A model generated the notes under the pieces. The model was not told the origin of the DNA, ran no database searches, and was given only the letters and a program-made list of their open reading frames with translations. A stretch of DNA of 64,000 nt from DASRJW01 sp964567755. Its GTDB lineage: Bacteria > Krumholzibacteriota > Krumholzibacteriia > G020349025. The first letter of the stretch is position 1; every line of letters starts with the position of its first letter. This document shows, piece by piece, positions 16,122-24,887 of this stretch. The translations under genes were made by a program, and so were the position numbers. Location: NCBI GenBank assembly GCA_964567755.1, contig CAZMNW010000017.1, forward strand, positions 1 to 64,000, read 5' to 3'.

Positions 16122-18680
16122 CTACAACCTTTCAAAATCTGTGGGCGGCGGGATCCTCCTTTCGTTTTGATACCAGACTCCGAGCTCATCGGGGCCGAGA
16201 CGCCAGACAATGTTGAGCGACGCCTTCCCGCGTACGCGCGCCAAGCCACCGTGCTCGCCCTGCAAGTGGTGATAGGGACAGAGCACGAGGAGGTTTTCCG
16301 GTGCGTTGTCGCCGCCCCAGCCTCGGTAATACAGATGATGCACCTGGACGTTGACGCGCGCGGTGCATCCCGGTGCCATGCAACGATAGTGATCGCGCCG
16401 GAGGACGGGTCGGGTGCCGTCGGATTTCAAAGCGTCGTGAACCATGACCCATTCTTCGAGGAGCGCCAGGAGACCGACCCAGCTCGGGACGTGTTCGCCG
16501 TGCTGGACGTAGTCCTGTGCGATGCGGGCCGCGGGAGTGAAGCGGCTCTGGTCACCGGGCGCGGTCGAGTTCTGGACGCGCTCGACGAGCACACGCCTCG
16601 CAGCCTCGATGCTGCGCAAGAAGGTGCTGGCCTCCGTCTCGGGCAGATGGAAGGCGAGCGGGACTTGCATGAGCGGTCCGCCATGAACGACGCGCTCGAG
16701 GAGGCCGTAGCCGAGCGCGAAGACGGAGTCGAAGGTTTGTCCGGGTCCGAAGCGGAGCGAATCGCGCCATTCCTCGTCGCTCGGTGGCGTGAAGTAATGT
16801 GGAGCGCGCGGGTCGGGTGGCTGACCCGGAGAACGTGGAGCATTTCGATCCGCGACCGCATCCGCGGCTCCGAGACCTGGAAAACGTGGAGCACTTCGAC
16901 CGTCGACCTCATCCGCCACTCGTGGACTCGGAAAAGGTGGAGCGGAAGTCGATTCTGCGGCTCCTCGGCCCGGAAAACGTGGAGCAAGACCTGGGGTCAA
17001 GCTGCGGGCCACGTCGACGCATCGGAGCAGTTGGTTGCGTTTGACCAGCCGGATGTCGTCCCACAGGCCCTTCACGGTCCGGTCGCGAGCGTTCTCGATC
17101 CATTGCTTCTGGAGCGCAGGATCGGGCCGGGCGTCGCGCAAGGCGATGACGGCACACTGGGTGGCGACGAGTCCGAGAACGCCGCCTTCGAAGGCAGTCC
17201 GGATCTCGGAGCGATGACGCAGACTCCGGGCCAGCCAGACCCGCTTGCGTGCGGTCGATCGTCCCATGCCGAGACGTTCCTCGGCGTAGTGTTCGAGATC
17301 CTCGAAACCGAGCCATTTCCAAGCGCGGTGCTCGTCGAGCTCGAGCAAGAGATCGGCGATGTCCATCTCGATGGTGTTCTGCAGCCGGATGAGAGTTCCC
17401 AGAACCCCAGCAAGACGCTTGATGTCGCGCTTGCGTGACCAAGACAAGACCTGGACCCTGGCGCGCGCGATTCCATCCACGATCCAGGCTTCAGATCCGG
17501 CTCCGCCCTGGCCCTCGACACTGAATTCGTCCCCAGCTTCGACCGTCACTTCACTCTCGGCTGTGGCCCCAGTCCCATCCCCGACAGAATTGCTGACCCG
17601 AGCTGGACCACCGAACTCGATGGCGAGCTTGCGCTCGAGACGCTCGAGCTGGGCTTGCTTCTCGGCGAAATCGGTCAGGTGTCCATGGGCACGACGGGTC
17701 GCAGGCGATGCGAGCTCCGAGACAGGCCCAAGCTCCGTTCCCAAACCTTCGATCGCGCGTTTCGCGCTCACGCCTGCGCTCAGGTGGTTCCAGATCTGTC
17801 CCGTGCGGTGCTTCGTGTCGTTGCGACGGAATCGGGGATGGTAGTCCTCCGGCAGCGCGAGCCCGCTGCTCGTGAGCTCGGCGCCGAGCGCCTCGACGAA
17901 GGCCGTGGGACCGGCATCGAGACCTGCGACCGCTCGATAGAGCTCGAGAACATCGTCGAAGACGATCTTGATGTCCGGCGGCACCATCTGACGCACTGGG
18001 ACACGGGGCTCGTCCATCGTGTCTTCTGATGATGGTGTCTCGGAGCTTGCCGCAGGCGCCGGAGAATTTCCTGAGCCAGGCTCAACATCGTCACCGGGCG
18101 CTTCCTGGCCGGCGCTGGACGCTTGCTCCCCCTTGTCGCGGGCAAGATGTCGCGTCACTTCAGCGCGCAGCTCCGTGAACGGAATGTGCCGCGCGCGTTC
18201 GATCCAGGCACCCACATTGGAATCATTCGCCACGCGGCCGATCTGAATCGCCGCCATCTGTCCGAGGAGCGGGCCACCATCCATCCCACACAACGCCGCA
18301 GCGACCGCAGGATGCGTTTCCAGCGTCTCGTGCAGGCGGACTAAATCGTGCAGCCAGCGCTGGTCTCGGTCGAGCCGCTCGCGAGTGAAGTCGTAGGCGT
18401 TCTTGTATCCACAGGCAATCCAAGCCTCGCGCTTGGTGATCGCGAATGCGGCCCGGGCCATCGGGACGGCGATCGAATCGCGGAGAGCGGCGAGACGACA
18501 GAGCAGGCGATCGCCGGAGAGCACCGTGAGCGGAATCGATTGCTGCTTGATCGCAGCCCGAATGCCAGTCACGCGAATGTCGGACGCGTCGCTCGTCGCG
18601 CGCGGGGAGAAGTCGGCAGAATGTGCCGTAGCGCCGAGAGGACCCTGCGGGCGCAGCTCGGCTGCGGTGGTTTCTGGCAT
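16122..18680 (-). CDS. HNH endonuclease-domain protein with duplicated helical modules
   Basis: About 852 aa from ATG 18680 (GGAG 6 nt upstream); ATG 18698 and a longer frame to 18803 are alternatives. The C-terminal HNH fold has RRDHYRCMAPGCTARVNVQ, VHHLYYRGWGGDN and ENLLVLCPYHH, with Cys pairs for zinc and the HH catalytic core. Two similar helical modules precede it: AWIACGYKNAYDFTRERL (about 85) and AWKWLGFEDLEHYAEERLGM (about 440), each with a following W/R-rich helix. They are joined to the HNH part by a Pro-rich repeat linker. Likely a DNA nuclease of the abundant phage/mobile-element HNH type; the substrate is unknown. Confidence 0.8.
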   Translation of the reverse strand: MPETTAAELRPQGPLGATAHSADFSPRATSDASDIRVTGIRAAIKQQSIPLTVLSGDRLLCRLAALRDSIAVPMARAAFAITKREAWIACGYKNAYDFTRERLDRDQRWLHDLVRLHETLETHPAVAAALCGMDGGPLLGQMAAIQIGRVANDSNVGAWIERARHIPFTELRAEVTRHLARDKGEQASSAGQEAPGDDVEPGSGNSPAPAASSETPSSEDTMDEPRVPVRQMVPPDIKIVFDDVLELYRAVAGLDAGPTAFVEALGAELTSSGLALPEDYHPRFRRNDTKHRTGQIWNHLSAGVSAKRAIEGLGTELGPVSELASPATRRAHGHLTDFAEKQAQLERLERKLAIEFGGPARVSNSVGDGTGATAESEVTVEAGDEFSVEGQGGAGSEAWIVDGIARARVQVLSWSRKRDIKRLAGVLGTLIRLQNTIEMDIADLLLELDEHRAWKWLGFEDLEHYAEERLGMGRSTARKRVWLARSLRHRSEIRTAFEGGVLGLVATQCAVIALRDARPDPALQKQWIENARDRTVKGLWDDIRLVKRNQLLRCVDVARSLTPGLAPRFPGRGAAESTSAPPFPSPRVADEVDGRSAPRFPGLGAADAVADRNAPRSPGQPPDPRAPHYFTPPSDEEWRDSLRFGPGQTFDSVFALGYGLLERVVHGGPLMQVPLAFHLPETEASTFLRSIEAARRVLVERVQNSTAPGDQSRFTPAARIAQDYVQHGEHVPSWVGLLALLEEWVMVHDALKSDGTRPVLRRDHYRCMAPGCTARVNVQVHHLYYRGWGGDNAPENLLVLCPYHHLQGEHGGLARVRGKASLNIVWRLGPDELGVWYQNERRIPPPTDFERL
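16829..16990 (-). repeat. In-frame tandem repeats coding the Pro-rich linker of the HNH protein
   Basis: The 14-mer GCTCCACGTTTTCC (minus strand) or one-mismatch forms occurs four times, at about 16831, 16881, 16931 and 16973 (plus-strand GGAAAACGTGGAGC). Spacing is about 50, 50 and 42 bp. The frame is preserved, giving blocks such as APRFPGLGAADAVADRN of about 17 residues. The array sits between the second helical module and the C-terminal region. Confidence 0.75.
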
Positions 18681-18860
18681 CGCGATCTCCACACCCATGG
18701 TGACCCCACCCACCTTGGGAGAAGCGGACTCTTTTGGGAGGAGGACGAACTGAATATAGAAAAGGACGAGGCAAATGTCAAGAGGTAGAATGAAAGTGAT
18801 CACTCACAAATGAGCCAACGAGTCATTTCTCGCGCAACATTCGTGCCGTTCCCTGATCAA

Positions 18861-18869
18861 TGTGGATAA
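18861..18869 (-). promoter_or_regulatory. dnaA box-like: Single consensus DnaA-box-like 9-mer
   Basis: TGTGGATAA on the plus strand is TTATCCACA on the minus strand, the consensus DnaA box. A weaker TGTGGACAG lies at 18881. Only one exact box is present, so this is not evidence of an origin. It may be chance or a DnaA-titrating/regulatory site. Confidence 0.4.
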
Positions 18870-18906
18870 CTTGAACGGATTGTGGACAGCGTTAAAATTA
18901 TTGACG

Positions 18907-18925
18907 CTGTAAACGCGGTTTACAG
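18907..18925. promoter_or_regulatory. Perfect palindrome, operator-like
   Basis: CTGTAAAC-GCG-GTTTACAG: 8-bp perfect arms with a 3-bp spacer, immediately after TTGACG at 18901-18906. The arm length and AT-rich core suit a dimeric repressor such as an XRE-type protein. No gene that it obviously controls starts just downstream on either strand, so its target is unclear. Confidence 0.5.
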
Positions 18926-19153
18926 TAATGCACCATCACGGGAGGAAACGCTCGTTACAGCATGCATTCGCCTTCGACGACCTGCGCCACTTCCGCCTCG
19001 TCGTGCTTGCTCTCGAGGGCAGTGCGCCTTGGGTCCGCATCGCTCGAGGGACGATGACGCGAAATCGAGTGCCGTCGGCGATGAATGCGCGCGTGTCGGC
19101 TCACGGTACCAAGAAGGAGATGGCGAGCGAAGCGTGAAATAATTCACAAGGAA

Positions 19154-20065
19154 TCAAACGAGGTTGGCAGAACGCAGGACTTCCGCATGGAGGTGATCGA
19201 GGGAGATGAGGTCCATGCAGTTGGGGCTCTTGTCGCAGGTGCGGAGGTAGCAGCAGATGCAGTCGATGGGGCTCACGACTTTGGTGAGGCGGCCGTAGTC
19301 GTGGATCTCGGGCGCGCTCGTGGGGCCAAAGACGGAAACGACGCGTTTGTGCAGTGCGAGGGCGATGTGCATGGTCAGGGTGTCGCCGGTCACGACGACG
19401 CGGCACGAGTTGACGTCGGCGATGAAATCGCGCACGTCGTCGCGCTGCTCGAAGAGGAAGACATCGAAGCCACTGGCTCGGAGGCGTTCGGTGAGCTCGG
19501 GGTAGCGGCCCCAGCGCTTGAGCTGCCAGCGCGGGTCGGCGCGGGTCTCGACGCCGATGCGTGACGGCAGGCCTTCGTTGGGTGTGTAGCCGAACACATA
19601 TTCCTCGCCATCGAAGCGCCGGCCGAACATCTCGAACAGGAACTCCTGGTAGGCACGGCCGTTCAATCGTTTCAATTCGTCGGCGCGTTCTTTACCGAAG
19701 CGCGACAGCAATCCCATGTCGTACCAGGGCGCGGCGGAGTCCCCGTAGCGAACTTGGCCATCCTCCAGGTAGGCGCCGATCCGGTGATCCCAGGTGATGC
19801 GGTCGAGGAGCCGACAGGCCTCGGGCTCGTCATCGAGGCAGGCAACGAGATCGAAATGTCGGCCCTGCAGGCGGTCGACGGCGTCGAAAGGCACGACCTC
19901 GGCCAGATGCGGATTGTTGTCGAGGAGCGGAACCGAGGCCGGGCGCGTCACCCAAGTGACCGGTCCTTCGAGGACGTTGAGGATCGTCGTCGAGCGGAGC
20001 ACGTCGCCCATGGCGCCGAGCTTGATGATGAGCGTCGATCCTGTGAGCGGGAACTCGCGGTGCAT
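19154..20065 (-). CDS. Glycosyltransferase family 9 (heptosyltransferase-like)
   Basis: About 303 aa from ATG 20065; a longer frame would need a TTG at 20128. The N-terminal LIIKLGAMGDVLRSTTIL is the GT9 Rossmann start (GDxL). The C-terminal donor-binding part is VVTGDTLTMHIALALHKRVV then SVFGPTSAPEIHDYG. GT9 enzymes transfer ADP-heptose or related sugars to LPS core. The gmhA-hldE genes at 30.8-32.9 kb would supply ADP-heptose, which fits. A cysteine-rich end (CICCYLRTCDKSPNC) is also present. The acceptor is unknown. Confidence 0.85.
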   Translation of the reverse strand: MHREFPLTGSTLIIKLGAMGDVLRSTTILNVLEGPVTWVTRPASVPLLDNNPHLAEVVPFDAVDRLQGRHFDLVACLDDEPEACRLLDRITWDHRIGAYLEDGQVRYGDSAAPWYDMGLLSRFGKERADELKRLNGRAYQEFLFEMFGRRFDGEEYVFGYTPNEGLPSRIGVETRADPRWQLKRWGRYPELTERLRASGFDVFLFEQRDDVRDFIADVNSCRVVVTGDTLTMHIALALHKRVVSVFGPTSAPEIHDYGRLTKVVSPIDCICCYLRTCDKSPNCMDLISLDHLHAEVLRSANLV

Positions 20066-20248
20066 GAGCTTTCCGAGTTGGATGTCCTTGCTTCTGCGCG
20101 ACGGGTCGCAAGTGAAATGGTAGCACAAGGATGTGTGGGTCTTGCGCCCGGGCCGTGCGGAGGGCGTCCAGGTTCTCGGGCGGCCGCTCGGTGATGCTTC
20201 GGTGCACTTGCAGCGCGCGGGCGCCCGGCCAGTCGCGGCGCCCGATCC

Positions 20249-22930
20249 TTACTTCGCTGGCAGCAAGGCCGGCCAGTGGAGGACGACGGCGAACGGGACG
20301 GTGGAGCTGTTCTCGATCGGTGTGACGATGAGGAAGCGTTGACCATCGGCACTGACGTCGAAGCTGCGGATGCCGCTCGACACGACGAACAGCTGGCGGG
20401 GCGCGCTCACTTCGGTGCCTTGGGTCAGGTTCACGTCCACGGCCATGATGGCACCCGCACGGGTGTGATAGAAAATCTCGCGCCCATCGCGCCGCCAGCG
20501 CGGATGCAATCCGCCCGCGGTCGACACTTGCAGACGACTGCCGGAATCGTCCAGTCCCCGCAGGTAGATCTCCGGCGTTCCCGATTCCTCCGAGCAGACC
20601 GCGATCCAGCGGCCATCCGGGGACAGCTTGGCGCCGAGAGCTTGCCCCAAGACGCCCCCAAGATCGCGCGGTGGACTGGAGCCATCCAACGCGAGCAGCG
20701 AGAGACCAGTGTCCGCCTCGCGCGCCACTAGCAGGGTCCGTCCATCCGGGGAAGTGTCCAGTGGTTCGGCTTGGAAATTTCCAGCGATCTGACGCTCGGC
20801 CTCGATTCCCAGCGCGTTCTTCGCGTACAACAGCCACGCGCCACTGCGGCTCGCGCTGAAGAGAATCTGTTTTCCATCTCTGGACCAGATTGGAGTCGAC
20901 TCGGCTCCCGGAATGAGTGTCAGGCGCGAGACCACGCGACGCCGCAGATCCACGAGCAAGAGGTCCTCGTTCCGACCATCGGCATCGAGCTTCTCGAGAA
21001 CCACGCGTGCTCCATCGGGTGACATTTCCACATCCTCGATGCTCATCGGCTCGGTCACGCGTTCTTGACGGTTCCCGGCGCGGTCGAACCACAACGCCTC
21101 GAGGAGGGGGCTCGCGCTGCGATACACGAGCGTGCCAGTATCCGATGCAGTGAACTCATAGTAGTGGCCGAACCGAGTTCCCAATTCTCGGGCCAGGGCC
21201 ACGGGCTCGCCGATCCATTCGAATTTCCGCGTGTCGATCCGGTGCGCGAGCAACGTTGCCGACTTGCCGTAGAGAACCAAGTCCGGCGCCACGAACTTCA
21301 AGTTCGAGATCACGCTGCCGAGATCTTTGACCTCGTGCGAGTCGAGCGACCCCAACACGAGCCGATGTGCCTCCTCGGTGGCCGCATCGGCAAGGAAGAC
21401 GAAGTGCTGGCCATCCGGGAGAAAGCTCGGCCAGATGTGCCCCTGCGACGGTGCCGCGACCTCGGTCGCACTCTCGGGAGCTCCCCCCATGGCGGAAACG
21501 CGCGAGAGTGGCAGCATGCCTCCATGCGCGAAGAGAATCACGCCCGACTCGTTCCAGCTGGCGCCGAACGGCGCTCCGGATGCGGCGCAAAGCGTTTGAG
21601 GCGGCCCACCGGCGATGTCGATCTTCTTCAGCTTGCCGTCGGCGAAGAATCCGAGAAAGCGCCCGTCAGGCGACCAGAACGGCATCGATGCGTCCTCGGT
21701 GCCTGGCATTGGTTGCGCGGCCGGTTGATCGAGCCCGCGCACCCAGAGGACGTTCGTCTGCTCGCGACCGGGGGCGACGAAAGCCAGACGCGCGCCGTCA
21801 GCCGATAGGGCCGGATGCTCGAAGCGCCCACCGGGGGGATCCGATACATGACGAAGAGCGAGGTGCATGGGTCGCGATTCCTGCGATGCCGGTTGCGAGC
21901 GCAACAACAGAGCGGCCGCGAGCCCGATCGCTGCGACGGCGAGCAACATCGTCGCCGCCATCCAGCGGCTCACCTGTCGTCGAACGTTGGCATCCGCCAC
22001 CGCGCCGGCTGCTCCCGTCATGACAGCGGACGTTGCGGCGACCGAGCCGCTGAGCGCGGCGTTCCCTTCCTGCAGCCACCGGAGCTGTAACCCAACATCG
22101 TGCACGCTCTGGAAGCGCTGTTCCGGATCCTTGGCGAGGCAGGTACGAATGAGTCGATCGAGTCCCGGCGGTGCGAGCGGTTGCAGATCCAAGAGCGGTG
22201 GCGGTTGTGTGGTCATGATCGCGGCGATCAGGCTCGCTTGGCTCTCGCCGTTGAACGCCTTCCTTCCTGTCGCCATCTCGTAGAGAACGAGACCGAGGGC
22301 GAAGGTGTCCGTGCGCGCGTCCGTGTGCTTGCCCTCGAGCTGCTCCGGCGCCATGTAGTGCAGCGTGCCGAGGATCGTGCCCTCGGCCGTGAGCGAGTGC
22401 TGGGCGACCTCGGTGGCGAGCACCGTTACGCCGGACTGCGGGGCGATAGCCGCATCCACCAGCTTGGCGAGACCGAAGTCGAGGAGCTTGACTCCGTTCG
22501 CCGTCAACATGATGTTGCCCGGCTTGAGATCCCGGTGCACGATGTTCGTCCGGTGCGCGCGCTCCAGCGCATCCGCGATCTGGATCCCGAATTGCAGCAC
22601 TTGGTCGGGCGGAAGCGGCTGCCTCTGCAGACGCTGGGCCAGCGTTTCGCCCTCGAGGAACTCCATCACGAGATAATGAACGCCGTCTTGAAGTCCTACG
22701 TCGTACAACGCGCAGATGTGCGGGTGAGAGAGACTCGAGATCGTGCGGGCCTCGCGTTCGAAACGTTCCCGTACTTCCGGTCGCGCCGATATTTCTGCCG
22801 GCAGGACTTTCACCGCGACGGTGCGATCGAGGCGCGTGTCCCGGGCGCGGTAGACCTCGCCCATCCCACCGGCGCCGAGTGGGGCCTCGATCCGGTACGG
22901 CCCCAGCTGGGTGCCCGGTTGCAGTGGCAT
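20249..22930 (-). CDS. Serine/threonine protein kinase with TolB-like beta-propeller
   Basis: About 893 aa from the ATG of MPLQPGTQLGPYRIEAPLGA. The kinase domain (about 1-265) has LGAGGMGEVYRARD, VAVKVLP (ATP-binding Lys), HRDLKPGNIM and DFGLAKL, so catalytic residues are intact. One transmembrane helix (about 320-345, TMLLAVAAIGLAAALLL) follows. The remainder is a propeller with WD40/TolB-like blades (WSPDGRFLGFFADG, SPDGRWIAVCSEE). Topology predicts a cytoplasmic kinase and an extracytoplasmic sensor. A second protein of the same design lies at 40.3 kb. Confidence 0.93.
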   Translation of the reverse strand: MPLQPGTQLGPYRIEAPLGAGGMGEVYRARDTRLDRTVAVKVLPAEISARPEVRERFEREARTISSLSHPHICALYDVGLQDGVHYLVMEFLEGETLAQRLQRQPLPPDQVLQFGIQIADALERAHRTNIVHRDLKPGNIMLTANGVKLLDFGLAKLVDAAIAPQSGVTVLATEVAQHSLTAEGTILGTLHYMAPEQLEGKHTDARTDTFALGLVLYEMATGRKAFNGESQASLIAAIMTTQPPPLLDLQPLAPPGLDRLIRTCLAKDPEQRFQSVHDVGLQLRWLQEGNAALSGSVAATSAVMTGAAGAVADANVRRQVSRWMAATMLLAVAAIGLAAALLLRSQPASQESRPMHLALRHVSDPPGGRFEHPALSADGARLAFVAPGREQTNVLWVRGLDQPAAQPMPGTEDASMPFWSPDGRFLGFFADGKLKKIDIAGGPPQTLCAASGAPFGASWNESGVILFAHGGMLPLSRVSAMGGAPESATEVAAPSQGHIWPSFLPDGQHFVFLADAATEEAHRLVLGSLDSHEVKDLGSVISNLKFVAPDLVLYGKSATLLAHRIDTRKFEWIGEPVALARELGTRFGHYYEFTASDTGTLVYRSASPLLEALWFDRAGNRQERVTEPMSIEDVEMSPDGARVVLEKLDADGRNEDLLLVDLRRRVVSRLTLIPGAESTPIWSRDGKQILFSASRSGAWLLYAKNALGIEAERQIAGNFQAEPLDTSPDGRTLLVAREADTGLSLLALDGSSPPRDLGGVLGQALGAKLSPDGRWIAVCSEESGTPEIYLRGLDDSGSRLQVSTAGGLHPRWRRDGREIFYHTRAGAIMAVDVNLTQGTEVSAPRQLFVVSSGIRSFDVSADGQRFLIVTPIENSSTVPFAVVLHWPALLPAK

Positions 22931-23067
22931 GAGGCTCCGTTCAGAGTTTGCGGATGCACTTGGCCGCGGGCGCCCCACTCCGGCTGTTGCATCGTATCAT
23001 GCGCTCAGTGTCGCCACGACACTTGTGGCAGTCACGCCGTAAGGATGTGGAGCGGAGGCGGCCGCCA

Positions 23068-24018
23068 TCACGGAACTCCGCCCTTTTTCCGGTGATAGTG
23101 CAAATCGTAGGTCACGGTCCAGGTCGAGCCGCCGTCGATCGATTGTTCGCCCAGCTGGCGCACGTGGTCCGGGGCGAGCGGCGTGAGGCTCATGCGGTGA
23201 TGCTCGAGTGCACCCTTCTTGTTGCGGACTTCGCGCTGGAAGCGCATCGCGCCGTCCACGATCTCGCCGGTGTACTCGTGGACATCTCCCTTGTCGTCCA
23301 CCCAGGTCTGCTTCCACTTGCCGCCTGTGGGATCGATGAAGTTGAAGCTCTTGCCGCTCATCCCGCCAAACCCGGTCCAGTTCTCGAAGATCACGCAGGT
23401 TCCGAGGATGGACTCCACGTGGCTCTGTCCGGCCGGGGACCCTTCTGGGGTCTTCACGTCCCAGTCGCCCATCCAGAATTCCATGAACCGGTAGCGATCG
23501 TCGTAGGTGTAGGGTCGGGCGTTTCGATCAACCGCTTCGCGGAGTGCCGGCCACCGCGGATGCGTGTGCAGCGCCGCGAGGTCGGTGTCGGCTTCGAGCT
23601 GCTCGGTCTGGCTGTATCCGGCCTCTGCTGTCTTGGCGAGCCACTCGATGGCGCGGTCCGGCTGCTTGGTGCGGACGAGCGCGCAGGCCAGGTTGTACAT
23701 CGTCGCCTGATTGTGACCGATTGTTTCGGCTTTCTCGAGCGCGGGCACGGCGGCCTTGGCATCTCCAGCTTGTAGGAGTGAGGACCCGTAGCGGTGCCAG
23801 AGTCGACCGTTCTCGGGCGCTGCCTTGGCGAGTGGCGCGTAGGCCTTGGCCGCGTCGGCCCAGGAACCGGCACCATAGAGACTGTCGGCGCGGGCCACCG
23901 ATGCCGCGTCAGAGATCTGGGCTGCCGTCGTGGCGACCCAGAAGCCGATGGAACACGCGAGCAGGAGAAAGCCCCATGAAAACGCGAAAGCACGGTGCAA
24001 TCGGGAATTTCGCAGCAT
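23068..24018 (-). CDS. Exported TPR protein with DUF1579-like C-terminal domain
   Basis: 316 aa. Residues 1-33 look like a signal peptide (AFSWGFLLLACSIGFWVATT, then AAQ). Two to three TPR-like helix pairs follow (ADAAKAYAPLAKAAPENGRL, AIEWLAKTAEAGYSQ). The C-terminal half has FMEFWMGDWDVKTPEGSPAG and a beta-rich region (WTGFGGMSGKSFNFIDP) resembling DUF1579-type lipocalin-like proteins. Probably periplasmic. It has no obvious partner; the gene is 137 bp upstream of the kinase gene on the same strand. Confidence 0.75.
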   Translation of the reverse strand: MLRNSRLHRAFAFSWGFLLLACSIGFWVATTAAQISDAASVARADSLYGAGSWADAAKAYAPLAKAAPENGRLWHRYGSSLLQAGDAKAAVPALEKAETIGHNQATMYNLACALVRTKQPDRAIEWLAKTAEAGYSQTEQLEADTDLAALHTHPRWPALREAVDRNARPYTYDDRYRFMEFWMGDWDVKTPEGSPAGQSHVESILGTCVIFENWTGFGGMSGKSFNFIDPTGGKWKQTWVDDKGDVHEYTGEIVDGAMRFQREVRNKKGALEHHRMSLTPLAPDHVRQLGEQSIDGGSTWTVTYDLHYHRKKGGVP

Positions 24019-24150
24019 GGATCGTAGTCCTCTCCTGGCGCAGGACCTGAAGAAGATAACCGACGCCGGGCTACCGGCATCACTCCCGTGGTGTCAGCAA
24101 GACATCGACCGAACTGGTTCCAGAACTCCTCGAACTAGCAGCTAGCCTGC

Positions 24151-24513
24151 TCACCACGAGACGAGGACGTTGAATCCACCGTAGCACATGCGCTTCATGT
24201 CGAAAGGCATCGCCTTTTGCATGTCAGGGTTGTTCATGCGTGGGTCCTTCATGACTTTCGCGTTGACGCGATCGCGATGCGCACGCGACTTGTACACGAT
24301 CCAGGAGAAGATCACGGTCTCGTTGGGCTTGAGATTCAGCTGTAGCGGAAACGTCTTCCCCCACTTCACCTTCAGATCGTCGCCGACGCATTCGTAGTAC
24401 TCGAGCGCGCCGCACTCGCGCCAGATCTTTGCCCCCAGTTTCGCCATGCGGCGGTAGGTTTCCAGATTCTTCTTCGGCAGCGGAATGACATAACCATCGA
24501 CATAGCGGGCCAT
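24151..24513 (-). CDS. DUF1428 family protein
   Basis: 120 aa. The start RYVDGYVIPLPKKNLETYRR and then ECVGDDLKVKWGKTFPLQ, SWIVYKSRAHRDRVNAKVM and the MPFDMKRMCYGGF end match the small DUF1428 family (dimeric alpha-beta barrel fold, function unknown). It starts at ATG 24513 with GGGAGATCTC upstream. The gene is compact and stands alone. Confidence 0.9.
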   Translation of the reverse strand: MARYVDGYVIPLPKKNLETYRRMAKLGAKIWRECGALEYYECVGDDLKVKWGKTFPLQLNLKPNETVIFSWIVYKSRAHRDRVNAKVMKDPRMNNPDMQKAMPFDMKRMCYGGFNVLVSW

Positions 24514-24887
24514 GTGAGATCTCCCTTCAACGATTCTTCGAGCCCGAGACGATCAGCGCTTCGTGCACCGCTGCGAATGCGGCGCAGATACTCTATCAGA
24601 TGATCAATCGCGCGTTGCACGGCATCGGGCGCTCACGAAGGCGCCGACGGCACCGACCGTCCGTCCCAGGGTCAGGCGATCCACACTCAAGCAAGCACCG
24701 AAACCCGTGCGCCGGCCACTGCGAGATCGCATTCGGCGCGGGCCCGGGACGGGTCGCACGAGCTTCGAGGAGAGCAAGCCGCGAAAGCCGTGGAGCTCGG
24801 CAAATGCAACGGTAGATGATAGCCATGCCATTGCGGAGCGGGTACTCTGCGGCTTGGTTACCGGCATCAACAGGGAGAGTCGAAGCG
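24514..24887. other. Gap without a supported gene, divergent promoters expected
   Basis: The region separates the minus-strand DUF1428 gene from the plus-strand M3 peptidase. Open frames through it are basic or low-complexity and shift into antisense of the peptidase, so none was accepted. No clear -35/-10 pair or hairpin was picked out. Confidence 0.5.

Larger units (their letters stand above)
18681..19153. other. Non-coding stretch between HNH gene and GT9 gene
   Basis: This 470-bp interval is AT-richer than its surroundings near 18830-18930. Short open frames here (for example 18928-19137 plus) have no recognisable family and no strong start signal. Its notable contents are a consensus DnaA-type 9-mer and a perfect palindrome, listed separately. 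No gene is supported. Confidence 0.6.

Noticed and set aside
18861..18869. Origin of replication
   Set aside because: Only one exact DnaA box, with no AT-rich unwinding element, dnaA or dnaN nearby.
18928..19137. A 69-residue plus-strand frame after the palindrome
   Set aside because: No strong start signal, no recognisable domain and atypical His/Arg/Ala composition; not enough to call a gene.
20066..20248. An open minus-strand stretch between the kinase stop and the GT9 start
   Set aside because: It is not bounded by a start, has no recognisable motif and is a continuation of a kinase shadow frame.
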